Source of the DNA: Caballeronia fortuita
Lineage (GTDB): Bacteria > Pseudomonadota > Gammaproteobacteria > Burkholderiales > Burkholderiaceae
NCBI RefSeq assembly: GCF_001544835.2
Contig: NZ_FCNX02000005.1
Span: 248,001 to 312,000, forward strand
Reading direction: 5' to 3'
DNA length: 64,000 bases
Shown here: one piece after another, positions 8,882 through 17,759 of the stretch
Numbering within the stretch: the first letter of the stretch is position 1
How the letters are laid out: each line of letters starts with the position of its first letter
The notes under the pieces: generated by a model
The model's database searches: none
The model's input: the letters and a program-made list of their open reading frames with translations, nothing else
Told to the model about the DNA's origin: nothing
Position numbers and translations under genes: made by a program

Positions 8882-9625
8882 ATGTCCCCTTCGATTCGCG
8901 CCATCGTCACTGGCCACACCCGCGGGCTCGGCGCCGCGCTCGTCGAGCAACTGCTCTCGCAAGGCGTCGAGGTGCTCGCGATTTCGCGAAAGCGCAACGG
9001 CGCGCTCGCCGCGCGTCACGCCGGCAAGCTGCACGAAATGGAACTGGATCTCGCCGATACGGCCGCGCTCGCCGATTGGCTATCGGGCGAAACCTTGTCG
9101 CGCTTCGTGTCGGGCGCCGGGCGCGTGCTGCTCGTGAACAACGCGGGGATGCTCGCGCCCGTCGGCGCGCTCGCGGATCAGGAACCGGCCGCCGTCGCGC
9201 GCGCGGTGAGCGTGAACGTCGCCGCCCCGCTGATGCTCGCGGCGGCCGTCGTGCGGGCGAGCGAGCAATCGGCCGATACGCGCATCGTTCATATTTCGAG
9301 CGGCGCGGCGCGCAATGCCTACCCCGGATGGAGCATCTACTGCGCGACCAAGGCGGCGCTCGATCACCACGCGCGCGCGGTCACGCTCGACGGCAGTCGC
9401 GCGTTGCGCATCTGCAGCGTCGCGCCGGGTGTCGTCGACACCGACATGCAGGCGGAAATTCGCGGCACCGATCTCGAACGCTTCCCGATGCGCGAACGCT
9501 TCGATGCGCTCAAGCGCGACGGCCAGCTCGCCACGCCCGAGGAATCGGCGCGCAAGGTCGTCGACTATTTTTTGAGCGATGCATTCGGCGACACGCCGAC
9601 CGCCGATGTCCGCGATCTGGCGTGA
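8882..9625 (+). CDS. Short-chain dehydrogenase/reductase (SDR)
   Basis: The 247-residue product is a classical SDR with the cofactor motif TGHTRGLG at residues 10-17, NNAG in the middle, and the catalytic Ser region followed by Tyr153 and Lys157 (YCATK). It would catalyse NAD(P)-dependent oxidoreduction of a carbonyl or alcohol. The open frame begins upstream at 8684, but the ATG at 8882 gives the family N-terminus. Family annotation often reads sepiapterin-reductase-like; the substrate is unknown. Confidence 0.88.
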   Translation: MSPSIRAIVTGHTRGLGAALVEQLLSQGVEVLAISRKRNGALAARHAGKLHEMELDLADTAALADWLSGETLSRFVSGAGRVLLVNNAGMLAPVGALADQEPAAVARAVSVNVAAPLMLAAAVVRASEQSADTRIVHISSGAARNAYPGWSIYCATKAALDHHARAVTLDGSRALRICSVAPGVVDTDMQAEIRGTDLERFPMRERFDALKRDGQLATPEESARKVVDYFLSDAFGDTPTADVRDLA

Positions 9626-9637
9626 CGATCAGCTAAG

Positions 9638-10309
9638 TCAAGCCGCTTCGACCGATGCGCGCGCCGGACTGAACGCCGCGCGCGACAACGCGTCCGCGCG
9701 AACGTTGCGCGCACGCGGAATCCATTGCAGCCGCACATCGCCGATCTGCGCGATGAGCGCACGCACGCGCGCGGCGTGATGCGCGAGCGAGCGAATGCCC
9801 TCGCCTTGCGGCGCGCTCACGTCATCGATCACGACGCGGCTGTCGCCGTGGATCACGACATCCGTTGCGCCTGCACGCGCCGCTGCTTCGAGCACGGCGA
9901 CGAGCGCGAGATACTCCGCCGCGCTGCTGTCGCCCATGCCGGCCGCGATGCCGATCTCGACTGTTTCGCCGTCCGGCCCGACGAGTACGCCGCCGATGCC
10001 GAGCCGCCCCGGATTCGGCAGCGCGGAGCCGTCGAACCAGCCGCGCCATCCGGGCGTTTCAGCTGCAATCTCGCGCGGTTTGCCCCGCTGTGCGCGCCGG
10101 ACTTCGCGCGCACGCAGCGCGTCGGCGTGACGGATTTGCGCGGCGCGCCGGTCAGCGACGAAATCGCGCAGAGATTGCTCGCCCGCCGCCTTCTGGAGCA
10201 CGCTGACGAGCGCCGCGTGCTCGGACATCGCAGCACCTTTGGCGAGCCGGCGGCTTTGCATGCGCTCGTTTCTGTACGCGACGGCGAGCAATTCCTCGAA
10301 AGCGATCAT
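9638..10309 (-). CDS. RNase HI-fold protein (RVT_3-type)
   Basis: The 223-residue protein has an about 85-residue charged helical N-terminus and a C-terminal RNase H domain. All four acidic residues of the DEDD site are visible: Asp93 (WFDGSALPNPG), Glu132 (AEYLALVAVLEAA), Asp156 (HGDSRVV) and Asp206 (NVRADALSRAA). It is therefore likely an active RNA:DNA hybrid nuclease, but it differs from housekeeping RnhA by its N-terminal extension. It is convergent with the SDR gene, with only 12 bases between stops. Confidence 0.82.
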   Translation of the reverse strand: MIAFEELLAVAYRNERMQSRRLAKGAAMSEHAALVSVLQKAAGEQSLRDFVADRRAAQIRHADALRAREVRRAQRGKPREIAAETPGWRGWFDGSALPNPGRLGIGGVLVGPDGETVEIGIAAGMGDSSAAEYLALVAVLEAAARAGATDVVIHGDSRVVIDDVSAPQGEGIRSLAHHAARVRALIAQIGDVRLQWIPRARNVRADALSRAAFSPARASVEAA

Positions 10310-10431
10310 GAGAGGGCGACGGATTGACGAATCGCGAGCTTAGCAGAGCGTCGTGGAACGGCGTGACGCGTCATGGGTACGGCCGTTGCTGGCGAGAGCG
10401 TGTCACACAACCGGTCAGCAAGGAGCGGATC

Positions 10432-10938
10432 ATGAGCGATTCGATGGGAGCGTCTTCGGCAGGCGCGAAAATCGTCGGCAAGGGCGCGGCGACCGCAGCG
10501 GGCCCGGGACCCGACGTCATGGCGGCGAGCACGCTCGACGGCAATTCAGTGAGAAGCAGCGACGGCCACGATGTAGGCTCGCTGAAGGAAATCATGCTCG
10601 ATGTCACGAGCGGACGCATCGCGTATGCGGTGCTGTCGAGCGGAGGCTTCCTCGGCATCGGCGACAAGCTGCTCGCCGTGCCCTGGAACGCGCTCACGCT
10701 CGATACCGACAACCACTGTTTCCGGATCGATGCGACCGCCGAGCAGGTGCGCAACTCGCCGGGCTTCGACAAGGATTCGTGGCCGTCGATGGCCGATCAC
10801 GTCTGGGCGAGCACCGTGCATCAGCATTACGGCCGCGAGCCGTACTGGTCGAGCGACCGCACGAGCGATGTCGGCCCGAGCGGCGCCATCCCGCCCGGCG
10901 GCGTGGACGCGCCCGAAGCGGGCGGCGTGAAGCTCTAA
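10432..10938 (+). CDS. PRC-barrel domain protein
   Basis: The 168-residue cytoplasmic protein has a PRC-barrel domain at about residues 28-105 (ASTLDGNSVRSSDGHDVGSL, then a beta-rich part ending LLAVPWNALTLD). PRC-barrels occur in the photosynthetic H subunit, RimM and many stress-related small proteins; the role of this type is not established. I chose the ATG at 10432 because AAGGAG lies eight bases upstream; the open frame extends 36 codons further with no such site. The C-terminus is Gly/Pro-rich and probably disordered. Confidence 0.8.
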   Translation: MSDSMGASSAGAKIVGKGAATAAGPGPDVMAASTLDGNSVRSSDGHDVGSLKEIMLDVTSGRIAYAVLSSGGFLGIGDKLLAVPWNALTLDTDNHCFRIDATAEQVRNSPGFDKDSWPSMADHVWASTVHQHYGREPYWSSDRTSDVGPSGAIPPGGVDAPEAGGVKL

Positions 10939-10997
10939 CGAAAAGGGGAAGCGCCGCCGAGTGGCGGCCAGAATGACGCGCGGCGCCGTGCGCTCGC

Positions 10998-11240
10998 TCA
11001 GTCGCGCGGACGCTCTCCGACCTGAATGTCGGCGCCCTCGGTTTCGTCCATCAGCGCGCGCAGGACGTCGCCCGCGAAGTCCTCGATGGCGAAGTGCCAT
11101 TCGAGCGAGCCGACCGGGAAGTCGTTCGGGCTGCACTTGCCTTGCGCACGGCGGATCGCACCGACCGAGAGGCTCAGCGCGCGAGCGTGCTGAAAGTGCG
11201 GGTCGTCCGAGTCGAGAGACGGAAATTGATCTTTATCCAT
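10998..11240 (-). CDS. Hypothetical protein, 80 aa
   Basis: This small acidic protein starts MDKDQFPSLDSDDPHF and has one cysteine in RAQGKCSPNDFP. I do not recognise a family. A longer frame reaches 11327, but that extension overlaps the start of the divergent KTSC-like gene and is arginine-rich, so I prefer the ATG at 11240. No signal peptide or membrane segment is visible. Confidence 0.5.
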   Translation of the reverse strand: MDKDQFPSLDSDDPHFQHARALSLSVGAIRRAQGKCSPNDFPVGSLEWHFAIEDFAGDVLRALMDETEGADIQVGERPRD

Positions 11241-11325
11241 GACACCCTTAACGGTCCCGGCCGACGAAACTTTAGGCCTCTTGCGAGCGCGCAATCGTTT
11301 GCGCGAAGTCGAGTCTGAAGCCACC

Positions 11326-11550
11326 ATGCAACCCTATCGAAATCTCGCCGGCAATTCGGGCGTCGAAGCATTCGACATCCTGCGCGACGGCATCAAAGTG
11401 CGCTTCGTCAGCGGCGGAACATACTTGTATGACTATCGCGTGCCCGGTCGCACGCGCGTCGAGGAAATGAAGCAGCTTGCCCGCGCCGGACGCGGGCTAA
11501 GCACTTATATTGCGAAGTTCGGTGCGGAGTATGCCGAAAAAATCGACTAG
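11326..11550 (+). CDS. KTSC-like small domain protein
   Basis: The 74-residue protein has the layout of the KTSC family: a strand-rich core (IKVRFVSGGTYLYDYRVP) followed by a helix and a final turn (AGRGLSTYIAKFG). The family is named from a lysyl-tRNA synthetase C-terminal-type domain and has no firm function. The start at 11326 leaves about 85 bases to the divergent hypothetical gene; an upstream in-frame ATG at 11239 would overlap that gene. Confidence 0.6.
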   Translation: MQPYRNLAGNSGVEAFDILRDGIKVRFVSGGTYLYDYRVPGRTRVEEMKQLARAGRGLSTYIAKFGAEYAEKID

Positions 11551-11611
11551 CTGCCGAAGGGGCGATTCTACGCGAGATCGGGAAGTTTTCTTCGGACGAA
11601 TGAGCGTCTGC

Positions 11612-12346
11612 TCAGCGCGCGCCCGGCAAGTGCGGCACGCTTTCGTTGACCGTCGAATTGAGTTGATGGAGCTGGCGCTGCATTTTGGTTAATTGCGCCT
11701 GCGCGGCGACGCGGCGGCCTTCCAGTTGCGCGAGTTCCTTGCGGACCTGTTGCTGCTTGAGCGCGACTTCCTGATCGTGTGCACTGCCGCGCTGCAAATC
11801 GACACGCACCCGTTCGATCTGCGCTTCCGATTCCGCAATGAGACGCGTGAACTGCTCGTTCTGCGCTTCGAGGTGCGCGCGGCGCATTTCCGCGTCGGCA
11901 AGACGCATTGCCTGTTCGACGAAATGACGGAACGCCGGCTCGGCTGAATCGATATCGCCGGCCTTGAGCACGCGCCAGATCGCGTCCTCGTGATAAAGCA
12001 CGGCGTAGTAGATGAGATCGCGCGGATAGAACAAAAGTCCTGCGGAATACCCGAAGCTCTCGAACGTGCGAAAGCGCGTGAGCGAGCCTTGCTGCGAAAG
12101 CCATTCGACTTCCGCCAGTTGCGCTGCCTGCAAACTCTTGCCGGGAGGCTGCGTGGCCACGACGGCGGGCCGCAGCGGTGTCACGCGCGTCGAAGGTTGA
12201 GTCACTGGGAGGTCGTTGTCTCCGGGCACGTCTTCGGCGCGAAGTTCGGGCGCGGGAAACTGGACTGGATGATTCGCTCTCTGACGCACGAGAAACGATG
12301 GTGCATTGTCGAGCAAGCTCCCTCTTCTGCTCAGCAGGCTTTTCAC
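11612..12346 (-). CDS. DUF2968-like coiled-coil protein
   Basis: The 244-residue product has a central domain (SLTRFRTFESFGYSAGLLF, YYAVLYHEDAIWRVL) that resembles the DUF2968 family found in Burkholderiaceae, then a long amphipathic coiled coil from about residue 145 to 235 rich in Gln, Glu and Leu. Known DUF2968 proteins usually have an export signal; here the N-terminus (MKSLLSRRGSLLDNAPSF) lacks a clear hydrophobic core, so localisation is uncertain. Function is unknown. Family assignment is from memory of the motif pattern. Confidence 0.6.
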   Translation of the reverse strand: MKSLLSRRGSLLDNAPSFLVRQRANHPVQFPAPELRAEDVPGDNDLPVTQPSTRVTPLRPAVVATQPPGKSLQAAQLAEVEWLSQQGSLTRFRTFESFGYSAGLLFYPRDLIYYAVLYHEDAIWRVLKAGDIDSAEPAFRHFVEQAMRLADAEMRRAHLEAQNEQFTRLIAESEAQIERVRVDLQRGSAHDQEVALKQQQVRKELAQLEGRRVAAQAQLTKMQRQLHQLNSTVNESVPHLPGAR

Positions 12347-12642
12347 GATGGCTCCCTGGCCGATCCTTCAATTCGGATCAGCGGTGTTACGTTGACGCGG
12401 GCGAAGAACGGGCCGCCACGCGTGTTATTCGAATGTCCCGAATGCCGAAGTTTCCCCGCATGACTAAGGACGTTCCTTGGTTATCGCTGGAATAAGCCGT
12501 CGAACCCAAGTATAGGCGAGACATCCGACGATTCAAACGATGCGCGAAAGGCGCAGATGCGCGGCGCGGATTCTACGAGAACTTTGGTACAAAAATGGAA
12601 TGCAATAAAAATCAGACGTCGCTGAGTGAAATTATCGAATGA

Positions 12643-13215
12643 TTATGAATGGCGATAAAATGCCTGCGTACCACTTTTTCGCATTTTCGCGATCTGTGCC
12701 GAACGCGCTTTCGACATTAGCGCGACCATGCGCATGATGCGAATGCCTTGCAATCCACATGTGATGCCGGGCGTGCTGGCGACACGCGATTCGAGCGTGC
12801 GCATTGCGCCATGCAGTTGGGCGATGTGCACCGGCAGGTCGGGCGCGGCGAAGGCCACGACCGCCGGCAGTTGCGGCGCGCGCCGCCCTTCAGGCGCATG
12901 CCGGTTATCCACGAAGAACTCGGCCAGCACGGCGGGCGTGTCGGCCGGTTGCTGCCCATCGTCGCGACCCTGGGGGAAATCCTGAACCGCCTCGAGATAG
13001 TAAACCGACGCTTGTTCGACACGTCGCGCAATGGCCGCGCACCGTTGCAGTTTCCAGTTCTCACGCTGACTGACCGACGCGATCAAATCCGCGATGCGCG
13101 TGCGCATCTCCGTTTCACGGCGCGTAATCAATGCGTTCAGCATGCGCGCTTCTTCGCCTGATTGATCGCGCAACTGATCGCGCCAATCCAGTAATTCGTT
13201 CAGTTTGATCGACAT
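12643..13215 (-). CDS. Hypothetical protein, 190 aa
   Basis: This is a complete frame with a helical N-terminus (MSIKLNELLDWRDQLRDQ) and no signal peptide. The middle part is proline-rich. It lies upstream of the DUF2968-like gene on the same strand but 296 bases away. Base composition just downstream (12540-12660) is AT-richer than the surroundings. I do not recognise the protein. Confidence 0.5.
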   Translation of the reverse strand: MSIKLNELLDWRDQLRDQSGEEARMLNALITRRETEMRTRIADLIASVSQRENWKLQRCAAIARRVEQASVYYLEAVQDFPQGRDDGQQPADTPAVLAEFFVDNRHAPEGRRAPQLPAVVAFAAPDLPVHIAQLHGAMRTLESRVASTPGITCGLQGIRIMRMVALMSKARSAQIAKMRKSGTQAFYRHS

Positions 13216-13450
13216 GACATACTCCGTGCGTGCAGACTTTTGAGTCGAATTCAGGCGCTTCGAGATTGTCTGGATCGCGAATTGTAATAGACCGAAGCCT
13301 GATCGCCTGCTGAAAATCCTATCCGTTTATCTGTCATTTATCGTCGCTTGAGACATAAATAAGGACAGTCCTAGTCGCGTATCTCCGCGGCACGTTCGAT
13401 GCTGACAAATCTGTAAGCGGCGCGCCGCGCCGGCCGAAAAGGAGACGAAC

Positions 13451-13726
13451 ATGAAGTTCACCACCGTGATCGCTGGCGCGCTTGTCGCGCTTGCCAGCAC
13501 CGCCGCGCTCTCGCAGGAAATCTCGCGCGAGCAGATGATGCAGCGCCAGCAGCAAATGCAGCCTGGCAAGAATGAGACGATGCCCGCCCCGCGCACGGGC
13601 GATGCATCGCAAGGTGGCGTGCAGTCCGGCACGTCCGGCAGCGGCACGCTGATGCAACAGCGCGAGCAAGGCATGTCGCCGGGTCAGGCGCAGGGCTCGC
13701 AATCGACCGGAACGATCAAGCAATAG
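13451..13726 (+). CDS. Small exported Gln/Gly-rich protein
   Basis: The 91-residue product has a clear signal peptide (MKFTTVIAGALVALASTAALS, cleaved near residue 21) preceded by an AAAGGAG ribosome site. The mature part is hydrophilic, low in hydrophobic residues and rich in Gln, Met and Gly (EQMMQRQQQMQ, GSGTLMQQREQG), so it is probably a disordered periplasmic protein. No family is recognised. A strong hairpin lies 26 bases after the stop. Confidence 0.6.
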   Translation: MKFTTVIAGALVALASTAALSQEISREQMMQRQQQMQPGKNETMPAPRTGDASQGGVQSGTSGSGTLMQQREQGMSPGQAQGSQSTGTIKQ

Positions 13727-13751
13727 CGTGCTACGCGTGTTTCGTCCACGA

Positions 13752-13771
13752 CGCCGGCCATCTGGCCGGCG
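13752..13771 (+). terminator. Terminator-like hairpin after the small exported protein
   Basis: CGCCGGCC at 13752-13759 pairs perfectly with GGCCGGCG at 13764-13771 around a four-base loop. The downstream T content is low, so termination would be weak or factor-assisted. Confidence 0.45.
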
Positions 13772-13936
13772 CCCGTTGCTCGCTTATGCACTGTTTCGGT
13801 GGACAAGGGTGTAGATAAGTCCCGGGGCTCGCGCGCCTATCGCGTTGAAGTGTCATGCGTTTCCACGAACGTCGACGAAAGGCGCCCGCGATAAACCGTA
13901 TATACTGTTTTCTCCACCTATGCGAGGAGAAAACGG

Positions 13937-14440
13937 ATGAGCACACCGCAAGTCAAGGCGCCGACCAAGAAGGCATTCCACTTCCCCAAGAGCGCCGACG
14001 ACAAGGCGCCCGACGCCGAGAAGCCCAAAGGCAAAACCAGAACGAAGACGCAGGCGAAGGCAGCCGCGACGCCGGAAACTCGTGCGAAGGCAGCCGCCCC
14101 GGAAACAACGTCGAACCCTTCGACGAAGAAGCCCGCCGCAAAGACGCCCGCGGTGAAGAAGGTCGCGAAGACGGCAGTCGAGAGCCAGCCGAAAACCGAC
14201 GCGAAGGCCAAGCGCGTGAAGAAAGAAAAGGTCGTGCGCGACAGCTTCACGATGCCCAAGTCGGACTATGCAAAAATCGCCGCGCTGAAGGACAAGTGCC
14301 AAAAAAACGGCGTGCGCGTGAAGAAGAGCGAACTGCTGCGCGCCGCACTCGCGATGCTCGACGCCGCGCCGGAGAAACGCCTCGTCGAAGCGATCAAGGC
14401 GCTCGAGACGGTCAAGACCGGCCGCCCGGCGAACACCTGA
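13937..14440 (+). CDS. Lys/Ala-rich protein with RHH-like C-terminal domain
   Basis: The 167-residue protein has two parts. Residues 1-95 are lysine-, alanine- and proline-rich and resemble histone H1-type tails (repeated KPAAKTPAVKK-like units). Residues 96-165 are compact: a strand (RDSFTMP), a helix (KSDYAKIAALKDKCQ) and a second helix (KKSELLRAALAML), the order seen in ribbon-helix-helix DNA-binding proteins. I infer a DNA-associated protein, not proven. A strong GGAGAAA ribosome site precedes the ATG, and TATACT at about 13899 may be its -10. Confidence 0.65.
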   Translation: MSTPQVKAPTKKAFHFPKSADDKAPDAEKPKGKTRTKTQAKAAATPETRAKAAAPETTSNPSTKKPAAKTPAVKKVAKTAVESQPKTDAKAKRVKKEKVVRDSFTMPKSDYAKIAALKDKCQKNGVRVKKSELLRAALAMLDAAPEKRLVEAIKALETVKTGRPANT

Positions 14441-14460
14441 ACGCGGCGAAATCAGCGGAC

Positions 14461-16047
14461 TCAGAAGAGATTCCTGAACACCCAGTAAAGGCCGGCCGCG
14501 AGCGCGATCGACGCCGGCAGCGTCAGCACCCACGCGAGCACGAGGCTGCGCACCGTGCTCCACTGCAGCCCCGAGCCGTTGGCCGCCATGGTCCCGGCGA
14601 CGCCTGAAGACAGCACGTGCGTCGTCGAGACCGGCAGGCCGTAGGCATCCGCCGCGCCGATCGTCAGCATTGCGACCAGTTCGGCCGACGCGCCCTGCCC
14701 GTACGTCAGATGCTGCTTGCCGATCTTCTCGCCCACCGTGACGACGATGCGCTTCCAGCCGACCATCGTGCCGAGTCCGAGCGCGATCGCCACCGCGACT
14801 TTCACCCACGTCGGAATGAATTTCGTCGCGTGGTCGAGCTGCTTCTTGTAGTTGTCGATCACGGCGCGGTCCGCAGGCACGAACGCGGGCGTGTTCGCCT
14901 TCTCCATCAGGCGGATCGCTTCGGACGCGAGATACATGTTGTTGCGCACGTTATCGACGATATTCTGCGGCACCGCTGCAAGCGATCCCGACGCGCCGAC
15001 CTGATTCGCGATGATATCGGTTAGTTGCCTGAGCGCGGGCAGCGTCGCGGGCGAAAGCTGGCGCGTGCGGACATACGATTGCACGTCCTCGCGCGCATCG
15101 GATGAAGGCGGCGCGCCGTTCAGATACTTCGCGAATGTCGCCGATGCCTCGTGCGCCACGGCGACGAAGTTCTGCGTTTCGGCGGGATTCACCGCCTTGT
15201 TGAGCGCGTAAGCCGTGGGCACCGTGCCGATCAGGATCAGCATGATGAGGCCCATGCCCTTCTGGCCGTCGTTCGAACCGTGCGCGAACGACACGCCCGT
15301 GCACGTCAAAATCAGCAGCGCGCGAATCCAGAACGGCGGCGGATGATTCTTCTTCGGCTCCTTGTAGAGCGCCGGCACGCGCACGAGCGCCTTGAGCAGA
15401 AGCAGCAGCAGCCCCGCGCAGATGAAGCCGACGATCGGCGAAAACAGCAGCGACTTGCCGACGCCCGCGGCCTGCGACCAGTCGACGCCGCTCGTGCCGT
15501 TCGGTCCGCGCAAGAGCTGATTCATGAGCCCCACGCCGAGGATCGAGCCGATCAGCGTATGCGAACTCGACGAGGGCAAGCCGAAGTACCACGTCGCGAG
15601 ATTCCAGATGATCGCCGCGATGAGCAGCGCGAAGACCATTGCGAAGCCCGCGCTGCTGCCGACCTGGAGAATCAGTTCGACAGGCAGCAACTGCAGGATG
15701 CCGAACGCGACCGCGCCGCTAGACACCAGCACACCGATGAAATTCCACGTGCCCGACCAGACGACCGCGACATTCGGCGTCAAGGAGTGCGTATAGATGA
15801 CGGTCGCGACCGCGTTGGCGGTATCGTGAAAGCCATTGACGAACTCGAAACCGAGCGCGATCAGAAGCGCGACGCCGAGCAGGAAGTAAGGGAGAACTGA
15901 ACTCATCCGGACGGATTCGAGATCGTTCGCCAGATGCAGCCCGACGTAGCCGACGCCGCCGATGAGTATGAGCAGGAAAACGAGGAGACTGGTGCGGCGC
16001 GTGCGTTCGCTGACGCCGCCTTGCTGGGGAAATGCGATGTCGGGCAT
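14461..16047 (-). CDS. PiT-family inorganic phosphate transporter
   Basis: The 528-residue inner-membrane protein has the two inverted PHO4 signatures: GFEFVNGFHDTANAVAT near residue 60 and SFAHGSNDGQKGMGL in the second half. PiT carriers import metal-phosphate with protons at low affinity. A hydrophilic loop of about 130 residues separates the two repeats, as in E. coli PitA. I start at the ATG at 16047 (MPDIAFPQQGG) because the 48-codon extension upstream is basic and not family-like. No DUF47 (Pit accessory) gene is adjacent, which is unusual for bacterial pit loci. The CHAD gene lies divergently upstream. Confidence 0.92.
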   Translation of the reverse strand: MPDIAFPQQGGVSERTRRTSLLVFLLILIGGVGYVGLHLANDLESVRMSSVLPYFLLGVALLIALGFEFVNGFHDTANAVATVIYTHSLTPNVAVVWSGTWNFIGVLVSSGAVAFGILQLLPVELILQVGSSAGFAMVFALLIAAIIWNLATWYFGLPSSSSHTLIGSILGVGLMNQLLRGPNGTSGVDWSQAAGVGKSLLFSPIVGFICAGLLLLLLKALVRVPALYKEPKKNHPPPFWIRALLILTCTGVSFAHGSNDGQKGMGLIMLILIGTVPTAYALNKAVNPAETQNFVAVAHEASATFAKYLNGAPPSSDAREDVQSYVRTRQLSPATLPALRQLTDIIANQVGASGSLAAVPQNIVDNVRNNMYLASEAIRLMEKANTPAFVPADRAVIDNYKKQLDHATKFIPTWVKVAVAIALGLGTMVGWKRIVVTVGEKIGKQHLTYGQGASAELVAMLTIGAADAYGLPVSTTHVLSSGVAGTMAANGSGLQWSTVRSLVLAWVLTLPASIALAAGLYWVFRNLF

Positions 16048-16275
16048 GATCGCCTCGCGCGTTTGCCGTGGCGGAGCAAAGCATACGATTCGTCGACGCT
16101 TCCGACTGTGAATCTTTTGTGTCAACAGTTCACGTAAAACTTTCGCCATGCGCAGCATCCACGTGCGCGACGGGCACGAGATCGATTTCATCCGGAATTC
16201 CCGGCGCTGTCACACCGGTGACATTCCGCATCTCTAAGTTTTCGGCCAGCATCACGCAATGACCCACCGGCGGGG

Positions 16276-17277
16276 ATGACCGGCGCACACGCGAACAATA
16301 AAGAAACGTCGTGCGATACAAGTGCACATTCCGAGACGATGACACTGAACTTCGATCCAGCACCGGTCCGCAAGAACCAGAGCGGTGCGCCCGGCCCGCA
16401 TGCCGCTACCGCGCGAGCGCGCCCTGCCGATCCGTTCGCGCTTCGCGATCAGCCCGTCGCCGATGCATTCGTCATGCTGAGCGCGCCGCTCGCGCGCGAG
16501 GCCTTTCGGCACACCGAACTAATGGCCGAACGCGCCGACGCTGAATTGCTCGAGGGACTGCGCTCGACGCTTCGTCGGCTGCGCGCGCTGTGGTGGGCCT
16601 TCGAGCCGCTGCTCGACGAAAAGGAAGCGCGCGTCGTGCGCAAGCGCTTCAAACGTCTCGCTGACGTCGCCGGCGAGCCGCATGAACTCGACGCCGCGTG
16701 CGATCTCCTTGCGCACGCCGGCGATCGCCGCCAGCGCATCGAGCCCGTCGTCCGTACGTTGCGGCAGGAACGGCGCGAGGCGTCGGCCACGAGTTGCGTG
16801 ACGCTGCGCAAGGCTCACGTCGATGTGTTGCTGCGTCGCGCGCTCGCCGATGCGCGTCGACGTCTGGAAGCGCGCGCCGAAGACCGCACGCTCGAAGCGT
16901 TCGCACGCCAGCGCGTCTCGCTCGCCGACGATCTGCTCGGCAAGCGTGAATATCGCGCGGCCAGGATGAAGCGTGTCGATGCGAAAGCCCTGCATGGCAT
17001 CGAGGAAGCGGCAACGCGGCTGCAATGTCTGCTGGAATTGTTCGCGCCGGTGCTCGAGCGCGGACAGCGCCGTTCGATGGCGCATCTGCTCGCCGCCCAG
17101 GCCGCGCTCGTGCCGCTGCACGACGTCCTGGCGAGCGAAGCCCTGCTGCGGCGCGTCGCGCCGGGCCTCGGCGACAAGACGGCTCTCCACGAAGCGGCGC
17201 GCTGGCTCAGCAAAGCCGCCCGCGACGAGTCGCGCGCGGCGGTCAAGCGCCTGCGCTCGCTGCCGCATTGCGCCTGA
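16276..17277 (+). CDS. CHAD-domain protein
   Basis: The 333-residue protein is a helical, arginine-rich CHAD (conserved histidine alpha-helical) domain; the hallmark ALRDQPVADAFV and repeated basic helices (RSTLRRLRALWW, VRRLRSL-like at the end) are visible. CHAD domains bind inorganic polyphosphate and often sit beside polyphosphate or phosphate genes. There is no fused CYTH domain. A start at the internal ATG at 16339 is equally possible. It is divergent from the PiT phosphate transporter, which fits a phosphate/polyphosphate link, though that is inference. Confidence 0.8.
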   Translation: MTGAHANNKETSCDTSAHSETMTLNFDPAPVRKNQSGAPGPHAATARARPADPFALRDQPVADAFVMLSAPLAREAFRHTELMAERADAELLEGLRSTLRRLRALWWAFEPLLDEKEARVVRKRFKRLADVAGEPHELDAACDLLAHAGDRRQRIEPVVRTLRQERREASATSCVTLRKAHVDVLLRRALADARRRLEARAEDRTLEAFARQRVSLADDLLGKREYRAARMKRVDAKALHGIEEAATRLQCLLELFAPVLERGQRRSMAHLLAAQAALVPLHDVLASEALLRRVAPGLGDKTALHEAARWLSKAARDESRAAVKRLRSLPHCA

Positions 17278-17434
17278 GGCGCGGTCAAGCACCCTCCTTT
17301 CGCCCATCTCCCCGCGTGGCTGCGCTTCCCGCTTCAGCCGGGCTTTACCGCCGATGAAACGTCGGCATCCTGAACGCATGGCTGTCGCACAAGACGACGC
17401 CGTCCGTCATCGATACCGGGAAAGGGGTTCTGCC

Positions 17435-17590
17435 ATGTACTTCGGGACACTCGTAACACGCGCGCGCGACGACCAGGAAAGCGCAACCTGGCAGCGCGAC
17501 ATCGATGCATCGCGGATCGTCGCGCCGAACTGCCGGTGCCCATTCTGGCGCGGAATCGCGCGACTGATCGCCGGCGCCTTTCGAAAGTAA
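17435..17590 (+). CDS. Possible small protein, 51 aa
   Basis: A short frame starts MYFGTLVTRARDDQESATW and ends IAGAFRK. An AAAGGGG element precedes the ATG with good spacing. The protein has a Cys pair (NCRC) and a weakly hydrophobic, basic C-terminus that could touch membranes. No family is recognised, and the frame is short enough to be chance. Confidence 0.35.
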   Translation: MYFGTLVTRARDDQESATWQRDIDASRIVAPNCRCPFWRGIARLIAGAFRK

Positions 17591-17759
17591 AGGATCGTCG
17601 TGCGGCGAGGTAATAGGACTTGTCCGAGCGTTTTTTATCGTCGGAGCGGCTTAAATGCGTGGCTTTCGTCTCTGCGAGGCTGTACGGTTCCGGTCGCTTA
17701 AGGCCGGCGCGCAGAGCGATCGTTACGTCAAGTCGAACAGTTCAAGATCAAACTCCTAT

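Noticed and set aside
16130..16249. 40-codon minus-strand frame between the PiT and CHAD genes
   Set aside because: No ribosome site, no recognised motif and an unlikely position; probably chance.
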